Below, one piece after another: positions 14,880 through 24,464 of a DNA stretch of 49,124 bases. The DNA lies in NCBI GenBank assembly GCA_023481165.1, contig JAMCWO010000151.1, forward strand, positions 1 through 49,124, written 5' to 3'. Under the pieces are notes generated by a model, which worked only from the letters and a program-made list of their open reading frames with translations, was not told where the DNA came from and searched no databases. The first letter of the stretch is position 1. Every line of letters begins with the position of its first letter. Origin of the DNA: Planctomycetota bacterium (GTDB lineage: Bacteria > Planctomycetota > Phycisphaerae > Sedimentisphaerales > Anaerobacaceae). The position numbers and the translations under genes were made by a program.

Positions 14880-16412
14880 ATGATACATCACTTGTTCAAG
14901 CGCAAGCCGCTGAGCCTGATCCACGAGGAGATGAAGGGGGATAATCGCCTGCGCCGGGTGCTCGGCCCCTGGTCGTTAACGAGCTTGGGTGTCGGCTGCA
15001 TCATCGGCACAGGTATCTTCGTGCTGACCGGAGTGGCGGCGCACCATAAGGCCGGACCAGCCCTGATGCTGTCCTTTGTGGTGGCCGGGATGGCCTGCAT
15101 CTTCTCGGCCTTGTGCTACGCGGAATTCGCGTCACTGACGCCGGTCGCCGGCTCCGCTTATACCTACGCCTATGTCACTCTGGGCGAAATGTTTGCCTGG
15201 ATCATCGGCTGGGACCTTGTCCTTGAATATACGGTGGCCTCCGCAACCGTCGCCCATGGCTGGTCCAGCTACTTTCAGAACTTCATCGGGTCCTTCGGTG
15301 TCCACGTACCGAAGATCGTGTCTACTGCGCCCTTCGACTACAATTTGACGCAGGGGGCCTTCGTGGCCACAGGCTCTCTGTTCGATCTGCCGGCGTTGAT
15401 CATCGTCGCGATTTTGATAACCGTGCTCGTGATCGGCATCAAGGAAAGCGCCCGCTTCAACAACCTCATGGTCGGCCTCAAAGTCGTCGTCGTATTGATG
15501 GTCATCGCCGTTGGCGCGTTCTACGTCCACCCCTCGAACTGGCAGCCGTTTGCGCCCTATGGTTGGGCCGGCCTAAGCCTCTTCGGCAAGCCGGTTTTCG
15601 GACAAGCCGGACCGGATGGTATGCCTGTCGGCATGCTCGCCGGGGCCGCCATCATCTTCTTTGCGTACATCGGCTTCGACTCGGTTTCCACCCATGCCGA
15701 GGAGGCGCGCCGGCCCCAAAGAGATGTTCCCTTTGGCATTATCGCCTCGCTGATCCTGTGCACGATTCTGTACATCGCCGTGACCCTGGTGCTGACCGGC
15801 ATGGTCCGGTACGACCAGCTCGACATCAATGCCCCGGTCGCGGTGGCGTTCGAGCAGGTAGGGTTGGACTGGGCTCGACGCATCATCGGCCTGGGTGCTA
15901 TCGCCGGCATGATGTCCGTGATGCTGGTGCTGATGCTCAGCCAGCCCCGCGTGCTCCTGGCGATGGCACGGGACGGCCTGCTGCCGGAGAGCTTCTTTGG
16001 CGCGATCCATCCGCGTTTTCGCACGCCCTGGAAGTCGACGATCCTGACGGGTGCCATGGTTGGAACGATGGCCTCGCTCATTCCACTGGGCATTCTGGCC
16101 GAGCTGGTGAGTATCGGCACGCTGCTAGCGTTCGTCATCGTGTGCTTGGCGGTGCTGGTCATGCGTTACATGCATCCGACCGCGGAGCGGCCGTTCCGCT
16201 GCCCCTGGGTGCCGGTCGTTCCCATCCTCGGCGTGATTCTCTGCCTGATCTTGATGCTGTCCCTGCCCTTTGAGAACTGGCTGCGGCTGTTCGGCTGGAT
16301 GGCCGGCGGCATGTTCATCTACTTCCTCTACGGCCGCCACCACAGCGTCATGGCCCGCCAAAGGCTCGGCCAGCAAGCCGCCAACGCCGGCTGCGAACCT
16401 ATGACGCCGTAA
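14880..16412 (+). CDS. APC-family amino acid permease
   Basis: 510 residues from the ATG at 14880; an upstream in-frame TTG at 14853 adds nine residues. Twelve or more hydrophobic segments. Family signatures are clear: the helix-1 glycine motif SLGVGCIIGTGIFVLTG (about 38-54), CYAEFASLTPVAGSAYTYAY, and FFAYIGFDSVSTHAEEARRP in helix 6 with its following loop, as in the cationic amino acid transporter subgroup (YfnA/CAT). The C-terminus is cytoplasmic and short. It imports amino acids with a proton or exchanges them; the exact substrate cannot be told. A GGTGTG/CACACC hairpin follows at about 16421-16437. Confidence 0.9.
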   Translation: MIHHLFKRKPLSLIHEEMKGDNRLRRVLGPWSLTSLGVGCIIGTGIFVLTGVAAHHKAGPALMLSFVVAGMACIFSALCYAEFASLTPVAGSAYTYAYVTLGEMFAWIIGWDLVLEYTVASATVAHGWSSYFQNFIGSFGVHVPKIVSTAPFDYNLTQGAFVATGSLFDLPALIIVAILITVLVIGIKESARFNNLMVGLKVVVVLMVIAVGAFYVHPSNWQPFAPYGWAGLSLFGKPVFGQAGPDGMPVGMLAGAAIIFFAYIGFDSVSTHAEEARRPQRDVPFGIIASLILCTILYIAVTLVLTGMVRYDQLDINAPVAVAFEQVGLDWARRIIGLGAIAGMMSVMLVLMLSQPRVLLAMARDGLLPESFFGAIHPRFRTPWKSTILTGAMVGTMASLIPLGILAELVSIGTLLAFVIVCLAVLVMRYMHPTAERPFRCPWVPVVPILGVILCLILMLSLPFENWLRLFGWMAGGMFIYFLYGRHHSVMARQRLGQQAANAGCEPMTP

Positions 16413-16607
16413 GAACCGTGGTGTGCACCGCACACCTTTCGCGAACGCGCATGGCGGGTAATTAGATATGCACCTTGACGTCGTCGTCCCACCTTGTTAC
16501 AGTGTTTTCTGAAGGGTGCGAGGTCGAGAGCGGCCTCGCAGGCACGTGGGGTGGTCGGGCCGCCATCTGCTGAATTCGGTATCGTGATGCGATTCAGGAG
16601 ATGGCCT

Positions 16608-16967
16608 ATGTCCGGGCATAACGACCAAATCATGGACAAGCAAGGCACCGCTTTGGGATTTCTGGCGAGATTCTGGTGGATGTTCTTCGGCAACACGTTC
16701 GCTGCCTTTTCCCTCATCTTCATTCTTTTCAATAAAGGGGGCTTCTTCCATCCTGCCGACTGGGTCTTCTGGATCACCGTCGCCACGCTGATCTCCATGC
16801 GGTACATCGACATCCGGTTCTGCGATGAGCAGACCGCCACGGGCGGGCGGGCCTCCATGGCGGACTGGACCAGGTACACGACGCTCTTGCTGGGGTGCGC
16901 CGTAGTCCTGTGGGGGATGGCTCATGCCGCGAACCACCTGTTCGTCGATAGAATCGTCCAAGGTTGA
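16608..16967 (+). CDS. Small membrane protein, possibly linked to the DUF1646 transporter
   Basis: 119 residues from the ATG at 16608, preceded by CAGGAG at 7 bases; upstream in-frame starts lack a ribosome site. Three hydrophobic segments: FGNTFAAFSLIFILFN (about 28-43), DWVFWITVATLISMRYIDI (about 51-69) and YTTLLLGCAVVLWGMAHAA (about 90-108). No family recognised. The transporter gene begins 60 bases downstream on the same strand, so an operon is likely. It could be an accessory subunit; that is inference only. Confidence 0.65.
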   Translation: MSGHNDQIMDKQGTALGFLARFWWMFFGNTFAAFSLIFILFNKGGFFHPADWVFWITVATLISMRYIDIRFCDEQTATGGRASMADWTRYTTLLLGCAVVLWGMAHAANHLFVDRIVQG

Positions 16968-17027
16968 GAATCCCGGCGGTGAATCCTCGCCCCGGCTGGA
17001 TTCTGCGCGATCGTCGAGGGCCTTTCC

Positions 17028-18071
17028 ATGGGCGAGCCCTGGCTAACCGGCGGACTACTGACCATCATGGTGCTGGTTCTGACGCTGCCCTTCTTCTCCC
17101 AGCGCGTGGAGAAGCAGCTTGAGGTCTTCCTCTTTTTCACCGGGGTACTCTCCGTAACCATCTCCGGCGGGTGGAGCTGGCACCTCGTGCGGGAAGCCCT
17201 GCTGGACCCGATCAAGATCACACTGGCGGTCCTGATCGCCGGTCTGCTCTTTCGACTGATCCGGCCGAAGATCGGGGGCTGGACGAACCGCCTGGCCCGA
17301 CGGATCGGACTTGCGCCGCTGCTCTTCCTCGTCGTTGCGGGGCTGGGCCTGCTGTCCAGCTTCATTACCGCCATTATCGCAGCCCTGATCCTGGCGGAGA
17401 TCGTCAGTGCCCTGCGGCTGCCCAAGACGGCCGAGCTCCGGCTGGTCATTCTTGCCTGCTTTTCGATCGGCTTGGGGGCTGTCCTGACGCCCTTGGGCGA
17501 GCCGCTCTCGACCATCGCGGTCGCCAAACTCTCGGGTGAGCCTCACCATGCCGATTTCTTCTTCCTCCTGTGGCTGCTGGGCAAGTGGGTGATCCCCCTG
17601 GTCTTGGGGCTGGGATTGTTGACGATGCTGTTACCGGACAGGCAGCAAGTGCGAGAGCCGGCCCTCACCGAGGACAAGCCGGAGCAAATCCGGGACATCC
17701 TGATCCGGGCACTGAAGGTCTACGTGTTCATTCTGGCCCTGGTGTTCCTGGGCACCGCCTTTACACCCATCGTCGATCGCTATTTGACGCGGATCCCGGT
17801 CGCGGGGCTTTACTGGATCAATATGGTCTCCGCCGTCCTCGACAACGCCACGGTGACGGCCGCGGAGATTACGCCGGCGATGTCCGAGCGGACCATTGCG
17901 ACCGTCCTGCTCGAACTGCTGATCGCCGGCGGCATGCTGATTCCCGGCAACATCCCCAACATCATCTGTGCCAACAAGCTGGCGATCAAGAGCAATGAAT
18001 GGGCCCGCCTCGGCGTCCCGCTCGGCCTGGCACGGATGCTCGGATGCTTTGTGGTTCTTCTGCTGATATAG
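17028..18071 (+). CDS. DUF1646 family ion-transporter-like membrane protein
   Basis: 347 residues, about ten hydrophobic helices. The fold of two inverted halves shows in the repeated 'polar break in a helix' segments: IGLGAVLTPLGEPLSTIAVA (about 150-170) and MLIPGNIPNIICANKLAIKS (about 303-323), which resemble the substrate- and cation-binding hairpins of the ArsB/NhaD ion transporter superfamily. DUF1646 members have this layout and length. The VSAVLDNATVTAAEITPAM segment fits the second conserved loop. Ion specificity is unknown. The stop lies one base from the end of the convergent acyltransferase gene. Confidence 0.8.
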   Translation: MGEPWLTGGLLTIMVLVLTLPFFSQRVEKQLEVFLFFTGVLSVTISGGWSWHLVREALLDPIKITLAVLIAGLLFRLIRPKIGGWTNRLARRIGLAPLLFLVVAGLGLLSSFITAIIAALILAEIVSALRLPKTAELRLVILACFSIGLGAVLTPLGEPLSTIAVAKLSGEPHHADFFFLLWLLGKWVIPLVLGLGLLTMLLPDRQQVREPALTEDKPEQIRDILIRALKVYVFILALVFLGTAFTPIVDRYLTRIPVAGLYWINMVSAVLDNATVTAAEITPAMSERTIATVLLELLIAGGMLIPGNIPNIICANKLAIKSNEWARLGVPLGLARMLGCFVVLLLI

Positions 18072-18072
18072 C

Positions 18073-19200
18073 TCAGACTTTGAAGAAGATCCTGCGGCGG
18101 TAGAGGAACCACAGGAACAGCCACCGGGCCACAAAGGCGCCCAGTGCCAGGAGCAGCGCTGCATACACCCCGACATGCCGGGCAGCGCCGTGGAGAAAGA
18201 ATGCGCCGATCCGCTCGAAATCGACGAGGTTTTGCAGGAAGTAGATCGTGATGGCGTTCATGCCGATCACGATGAACGGGTACGCCCACGCGCGGAATCC
18301 GAGCACGTCGATGACCCCGTAGAAAGAAGCCAAGAGCAGCAGGCTCCAGCCGCCCGCGAACAACACGTAGGAACTCGTCCACAGAATTTTGATGATGGGA
18401 AAGACCATCCCCCACAGAGAACCGACGATCACGCACGCGACGCCGGCCAGTGCCAGTCCCGCCGCTTTGCGCGCGCCGGAACGGTTCGAGCGCAGCCACT
18501 GACCGGCCAGAGCGCCCAGGAGGGCCGTGCAGATCGCCGGGAATGTCGAGAGAATGCCCTCGTTATCACCGTACTTGTAGTAGAGTTGGCCCGGGATCAA
18601 CTGCTGATCGACGTAGGAGGACAGGCAACGTTGCATCGAGATATCGCCCGCCGCACAGCCCGGCACGGGGACCAGCATCGTCACCGCCCAATACAACAGC
18701 AGAACGACGCCAACCAGGATCGCCTGGGTCCGCCACTTGGTGTGCAGCACGATCAAGGCGGCGAAGAAATAGCACAGCCCGATCCGCTGCAAGACGCCGG
18801 GCCACCGCATCTCGGGCCAGTTGAAGCGCAGCAGGCCGTTGAGAATCAGGCCCAGCAGGATGAGCACCACCGCCCGGCGCAGGATGTGCAGGTGAATCCG
18901 ATGGACGCTTTCGCCGCGCTCGGCCCGCCGGGAAATCGAGAACGGCAGCACCGCGCCCACCACGAACAGGAACGTCGGAAAGATCAGGTCCTCGAAGTGG
19001 AAGCCCTCCCATGGCACGTGATCGAGCTGCACCCGGATCGTCTCCGTCATCGGATGCTTCCAGATCTCGGCGAGACTCTCGAAGATCGCCCCGCCGCCGA
19101 TGATCCAGAACATGTCAAAACCGCGCAGCGCATCGATCGAAAGCACCCGCCCGCCGTCCGCATCCTTCCGCAGATTCTCCACAGGTCTATCCTCATTCAT
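18073..19200 (-). CDS. Membrane acyltransferase, HGSNAT/DUF5009 family
   Basis: 375 residues from the ATG at 19200 (GGGAG upstream); a longer frame to 19284 adds a non-conserved arginine-rich lead. The family signature LSIDALRGFDMFWIIGGGAI is at about residues 20-39, followed by about ten transmembrane helices, HFEDLIFPTFLFVVGAVLPF, and a conserved WPGVLQRIGLCYFFAAL. Relatives are heparan-alpha-glucosaminide N-acetyltransferases and bacterial NagX-type proteins that pass acetyl groups across a membrane to sugars. It probably modifies an envelope or extracellular glycan. It lies 186 bases downstream of the trehalose gene on the same strand; they may be cotranscribed. Confidence 0.85.
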   Translation of the reverse strand: MNEDRPVENLRKDADGGRVLSIDALRGFDMFWIIGGGAIFESLAEIWKHPMTETIRVQLDHVPWEGFHFEDLIFPTFLFVVGAVLPFSISRRAERGESVHRIHLHILRRAVVLILLGLILNGLLRFNWPEMRWPGVLQRIGLCYFFAALIVLHTKWRTQAILVGVVLLLYWAVTMLVPVPGCAAGDISMQRCLSSYVDQQLIPGQLYYKYGDNEGILSTFPAICTALLGALAGQWLRSNRSGARKAAGLALAGVACVIVGSLWGMVFPIIKILWTSSYVLFAGGWSLLLLASFYGVIDVLGFRAWAYPFIVIGMNAITIYFLQNLVDFERIGAFFLHGAARHVGVYAALLLALGAFVARWLFLWFLYRRRIFFKV

Positions 19201-19386
19201 CCCGGTACTGCTCCCACCCACGGCACGCAGGAACGCCGCTGCGCGTCGAGAGGACAGCGTACCAGATACCTCCGTGCGTTTCAACGATGGAAGAACACCG
19301 CGGCCCGCGCGGGTGCAGCCGGCATGGGGTGGCGGATCCCGCCCGCAGACTGGCGCCGGCGCGCGACGCCGCAGACGGCCCTGCGG

Positions 19387-21645
19387 CTATCGGCTGCACT
19401 CCTGCGGCTGCGCCGCGCTGATCTCGCGGAGCAGCTCGAGCACCTCCGTGTGACTGCGGACGTTGAACTTCGCGCAGGAATGGCGGTGGCCGACGCGAAT
19501 CGACCAGGCGCTGTCGGGCAGAACGCGGAAGAGGTCCTCGTCCGTCCAGTCATCGCCGATCGCCAGCAGGAAATCCGAGGCCTCCTTGGCCAAGAAGGAC
19601 AGCGCGGCGGCGCCTTTGTGGATGCCCCCGCACCGGACCTCCACCACCTTGTCCCCCTGCTGAACCTGGACATCAATGTTGGCCGTGAAATTCACCAGGT
19701 CGTCCACCAACTCCTTGACGCGGGTGGAAGCCAGCTCCGGGTCGGCGCGACGATAGTGCCACGCGATGGAATACTCCTTTTCCTCCACAAAAGCGCCCGG
19801 GAGCCGGTCCGCATAGGTTTGCAGGATGGGCAGCAGCGCGGACTTCCAAGTGTTGTCCAGCGGCTTGGCCAGCCGCCAGGGCTGGCCTTTGACCTTGATC
19901 CACGCCCCGTGCTCCGCCACCAGCGAGAGATCCAGGTCCGCAAACCAGCCCTCCATCGTGTCCTTGTCCCGGCCGCTGATGAGGACCACCTCGGTGTTGG
20001 CGCCCTGGGAGAGCGTGCGCAGAAGCAGCAGGAGATTCTCGGGAGGCTGGGCGGCCTTGGGGTCATCGACAAACGAGATCAGCGTGCCATCGTAGTCGAG
20101 AAAGATGGTGCTGTGCGGGGCTTGACGGAACTGCTCCAGGAGCTGCCGCCGCGCCTCGCGGCGCAGCAGCCGGGCCCGCAGCCGTTTCTGTTCGGTCTTG
20201 ACCTCCTGCAGGCGTCCGAGAAAATCCTGGGCCCAGCGGATGACATCGTACCGCTGGAGGCGGTCCTGCATGATCTCGTTGCGGCGGATCTGCTCCGCCT
20301 CGGGCATGACCAAGGCCGTCTCCAGGGCGGCCGCGATTTCGCCGACGTTGTTCGGATTGATGCTGATCGCTTCCCCCAATTCCTTGGAGGCCCCCGTCAT
20401 CTCGCTGACGATCAGGACACCGGTCCGATCCGTCCGACTGGCCAGGTATTCCTTGGCGACCAGGTTCATGCCGTCCCGCAAGGGGGTCACCAGCGCCACG
20501 TGGCTGCTCGCATACAGGGAAACCAGAGGCTCAAACGGCAGGTACCGGTACTGATACAGCACGGGGGTCCAGCCGACGCTGCCGAATTTGCCGTTGATCT
20601 GGCCGACGAACGCGTCGATCTGCCGCTTGATCTCCTGGTATTGCTCGACGCCGATCCGCGAAGGCACGACCACCAGCACCAGCACCACCTTCTTCTGCCA
20701 CTGGGGATTGCGTTCGAGGAACAGCTCATAGCCCTGGAGCCGGTTGAGGATGCCCTTCGTGTAGTCGAGCCGATCCACGGACAGGACCACCTTGAAGTCC
20801 TTGAACGTCTCCCCGGAAAGGTCCTGCGGCCCGGGCACGCGGCGGGCGGCCGCCTGGAACTTCTGAAAGTCCACGCCCATCGGGAACGTGTCGACCTGGA
20901 CCAGGTGGTTGGGCAGCAGGATCTTGCCCATCGTATGCTCGTGGCCGAGGACGCGCAGCACGCTGCGCAGGAAATGCTGCGCGTAGTCGTACGTGTGAAA
21001 TCCGATCAGGTCGGCGCCCAACAGGCCCTCCAGGATCTCCGCACGCCAGGTCTGGGGCAGCAGCCGGAAGATCTCGAAAGACGGAAAGGGGATGTGCAGG
21101 AAGAAGCCGATGGTGGCCTCCGGCTTCTGCTGCCGCAGCAATTGCGGCAGCAGCATCAGGTGGTAGTCATGAATCCACACCACATCGTCGGGTTGCACCA
21201 GCCGGGCGACCGCTTCGCAGAAAATACGGTTCACGCACCGGTAGTGCGCGTAGAGGCTCTCCTCGCAGACCACGTACGAGGGAAAATAATGGAACAAGGG
21301 CCAGATTGTCTTGTTACAGAAGCCGTGGTAGAACTTGTCCATGGAGCGGTCCGAGAGGAACACGGGGTGCGCATCGAAGCCGGCGAGAGCCTCGGTCACC
21401 CGGGCCTGCTTGGCGGGATCCTCGACCGTGACGCCCGGCCAGCCGATCCAGCGGGACCGGGCCGGGGCAGACGCCCCGGGCACGCCGGCGGGGGCCGCGG
21501 CCCCCCGGAAGGAGGAGCCTCTGAGGGAATCCAGGTAGGCACTGATGCCGGAGACCAGGCCCCCCGCGCTCTCGCGGAACTGCAGTTGGCCCTGTTCCTC
21601 CACCGTCACGATGGGGAGCCGGTTCGATACAATTAACAGTCTCAT
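19387..21645 (-). CDS. otsAB: Fused trehalose-6-phosphate synthase/phosphatase
   Basis: 752 residues from the ATG at 21645 with AAAGGAT upstream; the long open frame before it is not conserved. Residues 1-480 are a GT20 glycosyltransferase: RLLIVSNRLPIV, WPLFHYFPSYV, VWIHDYHLMLLPQLLR, ADLIGFHTYDYAQHFLRS, VDRLDYTKGI and the donor-site stretch TPLRDGMNLVAKEYLA. Residues 500-752 are a HAD phosphatase with FLDYDGTL (about 512-519, nucleophile Asp), VLISGRD, KGAAALSFL and IGDDWTDEDLF. The first half makes trehalose-6-phosphate from UDP-glucose and glucose-6-phosphate; the second removes the phosphate. Both catalytic sets look intact. The product is an osmoprotectant. Fused forms are known in several bacterial phyla and eukaryotes. 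Confidence 0.95.
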   Translation of the reverse strand: MRLLIVSNRLPIVTVEEQGQLQFRESAGGLVSGISAYLDSLRGSSFRGAAAPAGVPGASAPARSRWIGWPGVTVEDPAKQARVTEALAGFDAHPVFLSDRSMDKFYHGFCNKTIWPLFHYFPSYVVCEESLYAHYRCVNRIFCEAVARLVQPDDVVWIHDYHLMLLPQLLRQQKPEATIGFFLHIPFPSFEIFRLLPQTWRAEILEGLLGADLIGFHTYDYAQHFLRSVLRVLGHEHTMGKILLPNHLVQVDTFPMGVDFQKFQAAARRVPGPQDLSGETFKDFKVVLSVDRLDYTKGILNRLQGYELFLERNPQWQKKVVLVLVVVPSRIGVEQYQEIKRQIDAFVGQINGKFGSVGWTPVLYQYRYLPFEPLVSLYASSHVALVTPLRDGMNLVAKEYLASRTDRTGVLIVSEMTGASKELGEAISINPNNVGEIAAALETALVMPEAEQIRRNEIMQDRLQRYDVIRWAQDFLGRLQEVKTEQKRLRARLLRREARRQLLEQFRQAPHSTIFLDYDGTLISFVDDPKAAQPPENLLLLLRTLSQGANTEVVLISGRDKDTMEGWFADLDLSLVAEHGAWIKVKGQPWRLAKPLDNTWKSALLPILQTYADRLPGAFVEEKEYSIAWHYRRADPELASTRVKELVDDLVNFTANIDVQVQQGDKVVEVRCGGIHKGAAALSFLAKEASDFLLAIGDDWTDEDLFRVLPDSAWSIRVGHRHSCAKFNVRSHTEVLELLREISAAQPQECSR

Positions 21646-21889
21646 CGGACGCAATCCTTTCTGCGAGTCACCCCATGGACAGGCCCATTCTATCTGCTGT
21701 CTACGTCCGCGGCAACCCTTCCGGCCCGGCAAAAGAGCCCGCCACGACATTTTTTTCGCAGGGTTTCCCGGCGCGCCTCCGCCCCGGCAGGCCCGGCACG
21801 GACGGGGCGACCGAACGCCCGGAGAGAGACGTTCGACGGGACGTGTCGATGGCAGCGATTTGGGGCCGGCGCGGGATTTTCCCTGCTTG

Positions 21890-22744
21890 TCATGGCGGCC
21901 CGACCGGCTCTTGGGCGCGGGCCGACGAGGCGGACGCGGCCCAGCCGAGGACCGCCGCAAAGCGTCCGGCGGCGTCGCCCTCGCGCCGGTGGCTGGGGAA
22001 GAAGTCGCTGCAGCAGATCGTGCAGATCCCGGCCACATGGATGGATCGGGCGGGCAGGCCGGCCCGCGCCAACGCGCAGGCATTGGCACGCCACAAGTCG
22101 AGATGATGAGGGGCCGAGCAGACCGCCGTGGTCGACCCACCCCGCGACGATCTCTGCCGTTTCCCCAGGCGGAAGAAGGACATCGCGTGGGGGCCGATCC
22201 CGCCGAGCGCGGCCGCCCGCACTTCCTCGCCCACTTCGTAGCAGCAGGGTCCCGCGGAGGGGCAGATGCACGCGACCAGGTCGCCCGGATCACAGCCCAG
22301 GGCGGTCATGCGGCGTACGACGGCCGTCGTGATGCCGGCCACGGTCGCCCGCCACGAGGCATGCGCAAATCCGAGCGCGTGCCCGCGCCGGTCCGCGATC
22401 AGGATGATGGGACAATCGCCGCTCTTGCCGAGCAGCGCCAGGCCCTTCGTGGCCGTCACCAGCCCATCCGCGAACCCGGCGCAGCCGCCCTTCTCGCACA
22501 CGACAACGTCGCCCCCATGCACCTGTTCGAGATAAGCGGCATCCTCCAGGCCCAGGATCTGGGCCATCCGGCGCCCCGCCGCCGCCGGATCATGGCGGAT
22601 CTGTTGTACATCCGGCCCCTGCCGGGTGGTCACGAAATGCGCGAGGCCGAGCCCCTCCAGAACGGCAAAGCGGCCCACCTGCCACCCGTTCGACAACCGC
22701 TCCAGCCGGAAGCTCCCCTCGGAATATGCATAAGCACCAAACAT
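21890..22744 (-). CDS. pgeF: Laccase-domain protein, PgeF/YfiH family
   Basis: 284 residues from the ATG at 22744, with GGAG upstream. Zinc-binding signatures are present: LEQVHGGDVV (His, about 75), KSGDCPIILIADRRG (Cys, about 111) and GFAHASWRATVAGI (His, about 127), followed by CICPSAGPCCYEVG and the closing GICTICCSDFFPSHRREG. The family acts on purine nucleosides or removes wrongly incorporated serine from peptidoglycan precursors (PgeF). It is somewhat longer than the usual 240-260 residues because of extra N-terminal and C-terminal segments. The gene is 65 bases after the isomerase-like gene and before otsAB, all leftward. Confidence 0.85.
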   Translation of the reverse strand: MFGAYAYSEGSFRLERLSNGWQVGRFAVLEGLGLAHFVTTRQGPDVQQIRHDPAAAGRRMAQILGLEDAAYLEQVHGGDVVVCEKGGCAGFADGLVTATKGLALLGKSGDCPIILIADRRGHALGFAHASWRATVAGITTAVVRRMTALGCDPGDLVACICPSAGPCCYEVGEEVRAAALGGIGPHAMSFFRLGKRQRSSRGGSTTAVCSAPHHLDLWRANACALARAGLPARSIHVAGICTICCSDFFPSHRREGDAAGRFAAVLGWAASASSARAQEPVGPP

Positions 22745-22809
22745 TCATGGTCTCCGTTGCATCGATTCGACCACGTTTTCAGTACTCCCCACGCTCAAAT
22801 TATATGATA

Positions 22810-24384
22810 CTACGCCAAGCGCAGCCAATCGAGACCGGCCTTCTTCAGCGCATATCCCACTTCGCGCAGATGCGTCCCATAGGCGATCATGCAGTGAAAA
22901 CCCCGCATCTCTTCGGCCAGACGCATGTCATCGCCTTGGATGGCAATGTCCAGTTGCGTGCGGCACATTTCAAAGAAGGGCGTATCGCGAATCGTCCCCT
23001 CAAAGCCCAGCCAGCGCCGGCCCGCGAAATCCGGATTCAATACGGTGACCTCCTGCCCCTTGTGCATTTCCACCTTGGGCGCAGCGCCGAAGTCGGACTC
23101 GTAGTGGGTGACAATTCGAACCGGTTCGAGTTCCTTGCCGTTCATCCGGCGGGGCGCGGTGCAGTGGGAAAAGGTGATAACGCCCTGGTGCGGGATGGAC
23201 GGGTTGCAGAAGAATACCGGCCGGCCCGAGATATGGTGCAGCAGAATGCCCGAGGGAATAACGACGAAATCGGACTCACAGAAAGCCAGATAACCCTCAT
23301 CGTTCAGGAGGGTCAGGGGCAGACAAGCCGTGGTCTGTGATAGCGGCATGATCGTGGACATGCAATTGTTGACCGTGATCGCATCCGTCTGGGCCTCGGC
23401 CAGCAGATCGCGGAAGATCTCGCACAGGACAAACGCCTTCTCGACAAACGGCCTTGGAGTCTCCAGCGACACTCCCGCCCCCTGGAGATACTGCTGAGCC
23501 TGGGCGTGGCATCGCCGCAGGAAAGGCTCGTTCTGTTGGGCCCCCCGAATCCGCTTGCCCAACTCTTCATAAGAAACCGGGACAATGTCCAGCTTCCAGG
23601 TGGCCCGAGCCCGGTCGGGCGCCCCACTGCCATCCGCCCCCCATCCCCCGGCGTCGCCGATGGCCACGATGCGCTTGCCGAGGAGGTTCTTCAGGCCGTA
23701 GCAGGCCCGCAGCCGCCATAGAAGCTCCGCGTGATCGTCGACCACGATGTCGTGGACATCCATGCCGGGCTGGCTGAATTCATCGCGCCTCTTCCGCAGA
23801 AAGTGGGTGGGGGCGCCGACGTACATGTAGTACAGAGGCCCCGAGCGATGCCGTACGAACATCATATTCCACTTGTCCGGCACGGCCAGAACTTCCAGGA
23901 GCTTGGCATTGCGCCGGGCCGCATACATGATAAGGACATCATAGTCCTGCTTCGTGGCCGCGGCGGCCTGGTCCACGTCGCGCACGGTGACCAGCGGCTT
24001 GATCTCCAACGGAAAATCCACGGCGGCGGCCATCTGCTTGAGGTCCGCCTGAATGTGCCGCTCCTCTTCGTGAAGCTGCTGCTCATCCTGAATCGCCCCG
24101 GTCACGCGCCAGCTTGTCGCCTCCTTGCGCGGATAGATCTCACAGTTGAAGACCGGCAGGACCTTCAGCGGCCGAGGGGCCGGCGGCCGATGCTCCGGAC
24201 CGCCTGAGGGCGCCAACGCCCCTGTCATCAAGGCAGGCAGACCCAGACCCACGGCCGTCGCCGCCCCGGCCGCCGAAATGAACTCGCGCCGGCTCAGACC
24301 CTGTAGTTGGCCCCCTTCCGCCGCGTGGCCGCAGCAACAAGACGACAAATGCCCGATCTCCGGATTTCCTGCCGACCGATCCAT
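22810..24384 (-). CDS. Tat-exported L-fucose/arabinose-isomerase-like protein
   Basis: 524 residues from the ATG at 24384, 5 bases after GGAGG; 13 more codons upstream lack support. A twin-arginine signal is at about residues 31-55 (SRREFISAAGAATAVGLGLP). Before it are four cysteines in SCCCGH and C-G spacing. The mature part has the sugar-isomerase layout: an N-terminal Rossmann-like half (PVFNCEIYPRKEATSWRVTG, DYDVLIMYAARRN), then AITVNNCMSTIMPLSQTTAC, LAFCESDFVVIPSGILLHHI and VITFSHCTAPRRMNG. Several His, Glu and Asp could bind a divalent metal. Cytoplasmic isomerases of this fold are not normally exported, so the substrate may be extracellular sugar or something else. Confidence 0.7.
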   Translation of the reverse strand: MDRSAGNPEIGHLSSCCCGHAAEGGQLQGLSRREFISAAGAATAVGLGLPALMTGALAPSGGPEHRPPAPRPLKVLPVFNCEIYPRKEATSWRVTGAIQDEQQLHEEERHIQADLKQMAAAVDFPLEIKPLVTVRDVDQAAAATKQDYDVLIMYAARRNAKLLEVLAVPDKWNMMFVRHRSGPLYYMYVGAPTHFLRKRRDEFSQPGMDVHDIVVDDHAELLWRLRACYGLKNLLGKRIVAIGDAGGWGADGSGAPDRARATWKLDIVPVSYEELGKRIRGAQQNEPFLRRCHAQAQQYLQGAGVSLETPRPFVEKAFVLCEIFRDLLAEAQTDAITVNNCMSTIMPLSQTTACLPLTLLNDEGYLAFCESDFVVIPSGILLHHISGRPVFFCNPSIPHQGVITFSHCTAPRRMNGKELEPVRIVTHYESDFGAAPKVEMHKGQEVTVLNPDFAGRRWLGFEGTIRDTPFFEMCRTQLDIAIQGDDMRLAEEMRGFHCMIAYGTHLREVGYALKKAGLDWLRLA

Positions 24385-24464
24385 ATCAACCTCCGATTGT
24401 GTACGTCCCGGGCTTACGAGCACAGCGCGATTGGCTGTCGAACCATCAGTTTACCCGTTGAGAT

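Noticed and set aside
18175-21636. A 1153-codon open frame on the plus strand
   Set aside because: It is antisense to the acyltransferase and the trehalose synthase/phosphatase genes, both with clear motifs. It is rich in Gln, His, Arg and Pro without any domain, as expected for a shadow frame in high-GC DNA.
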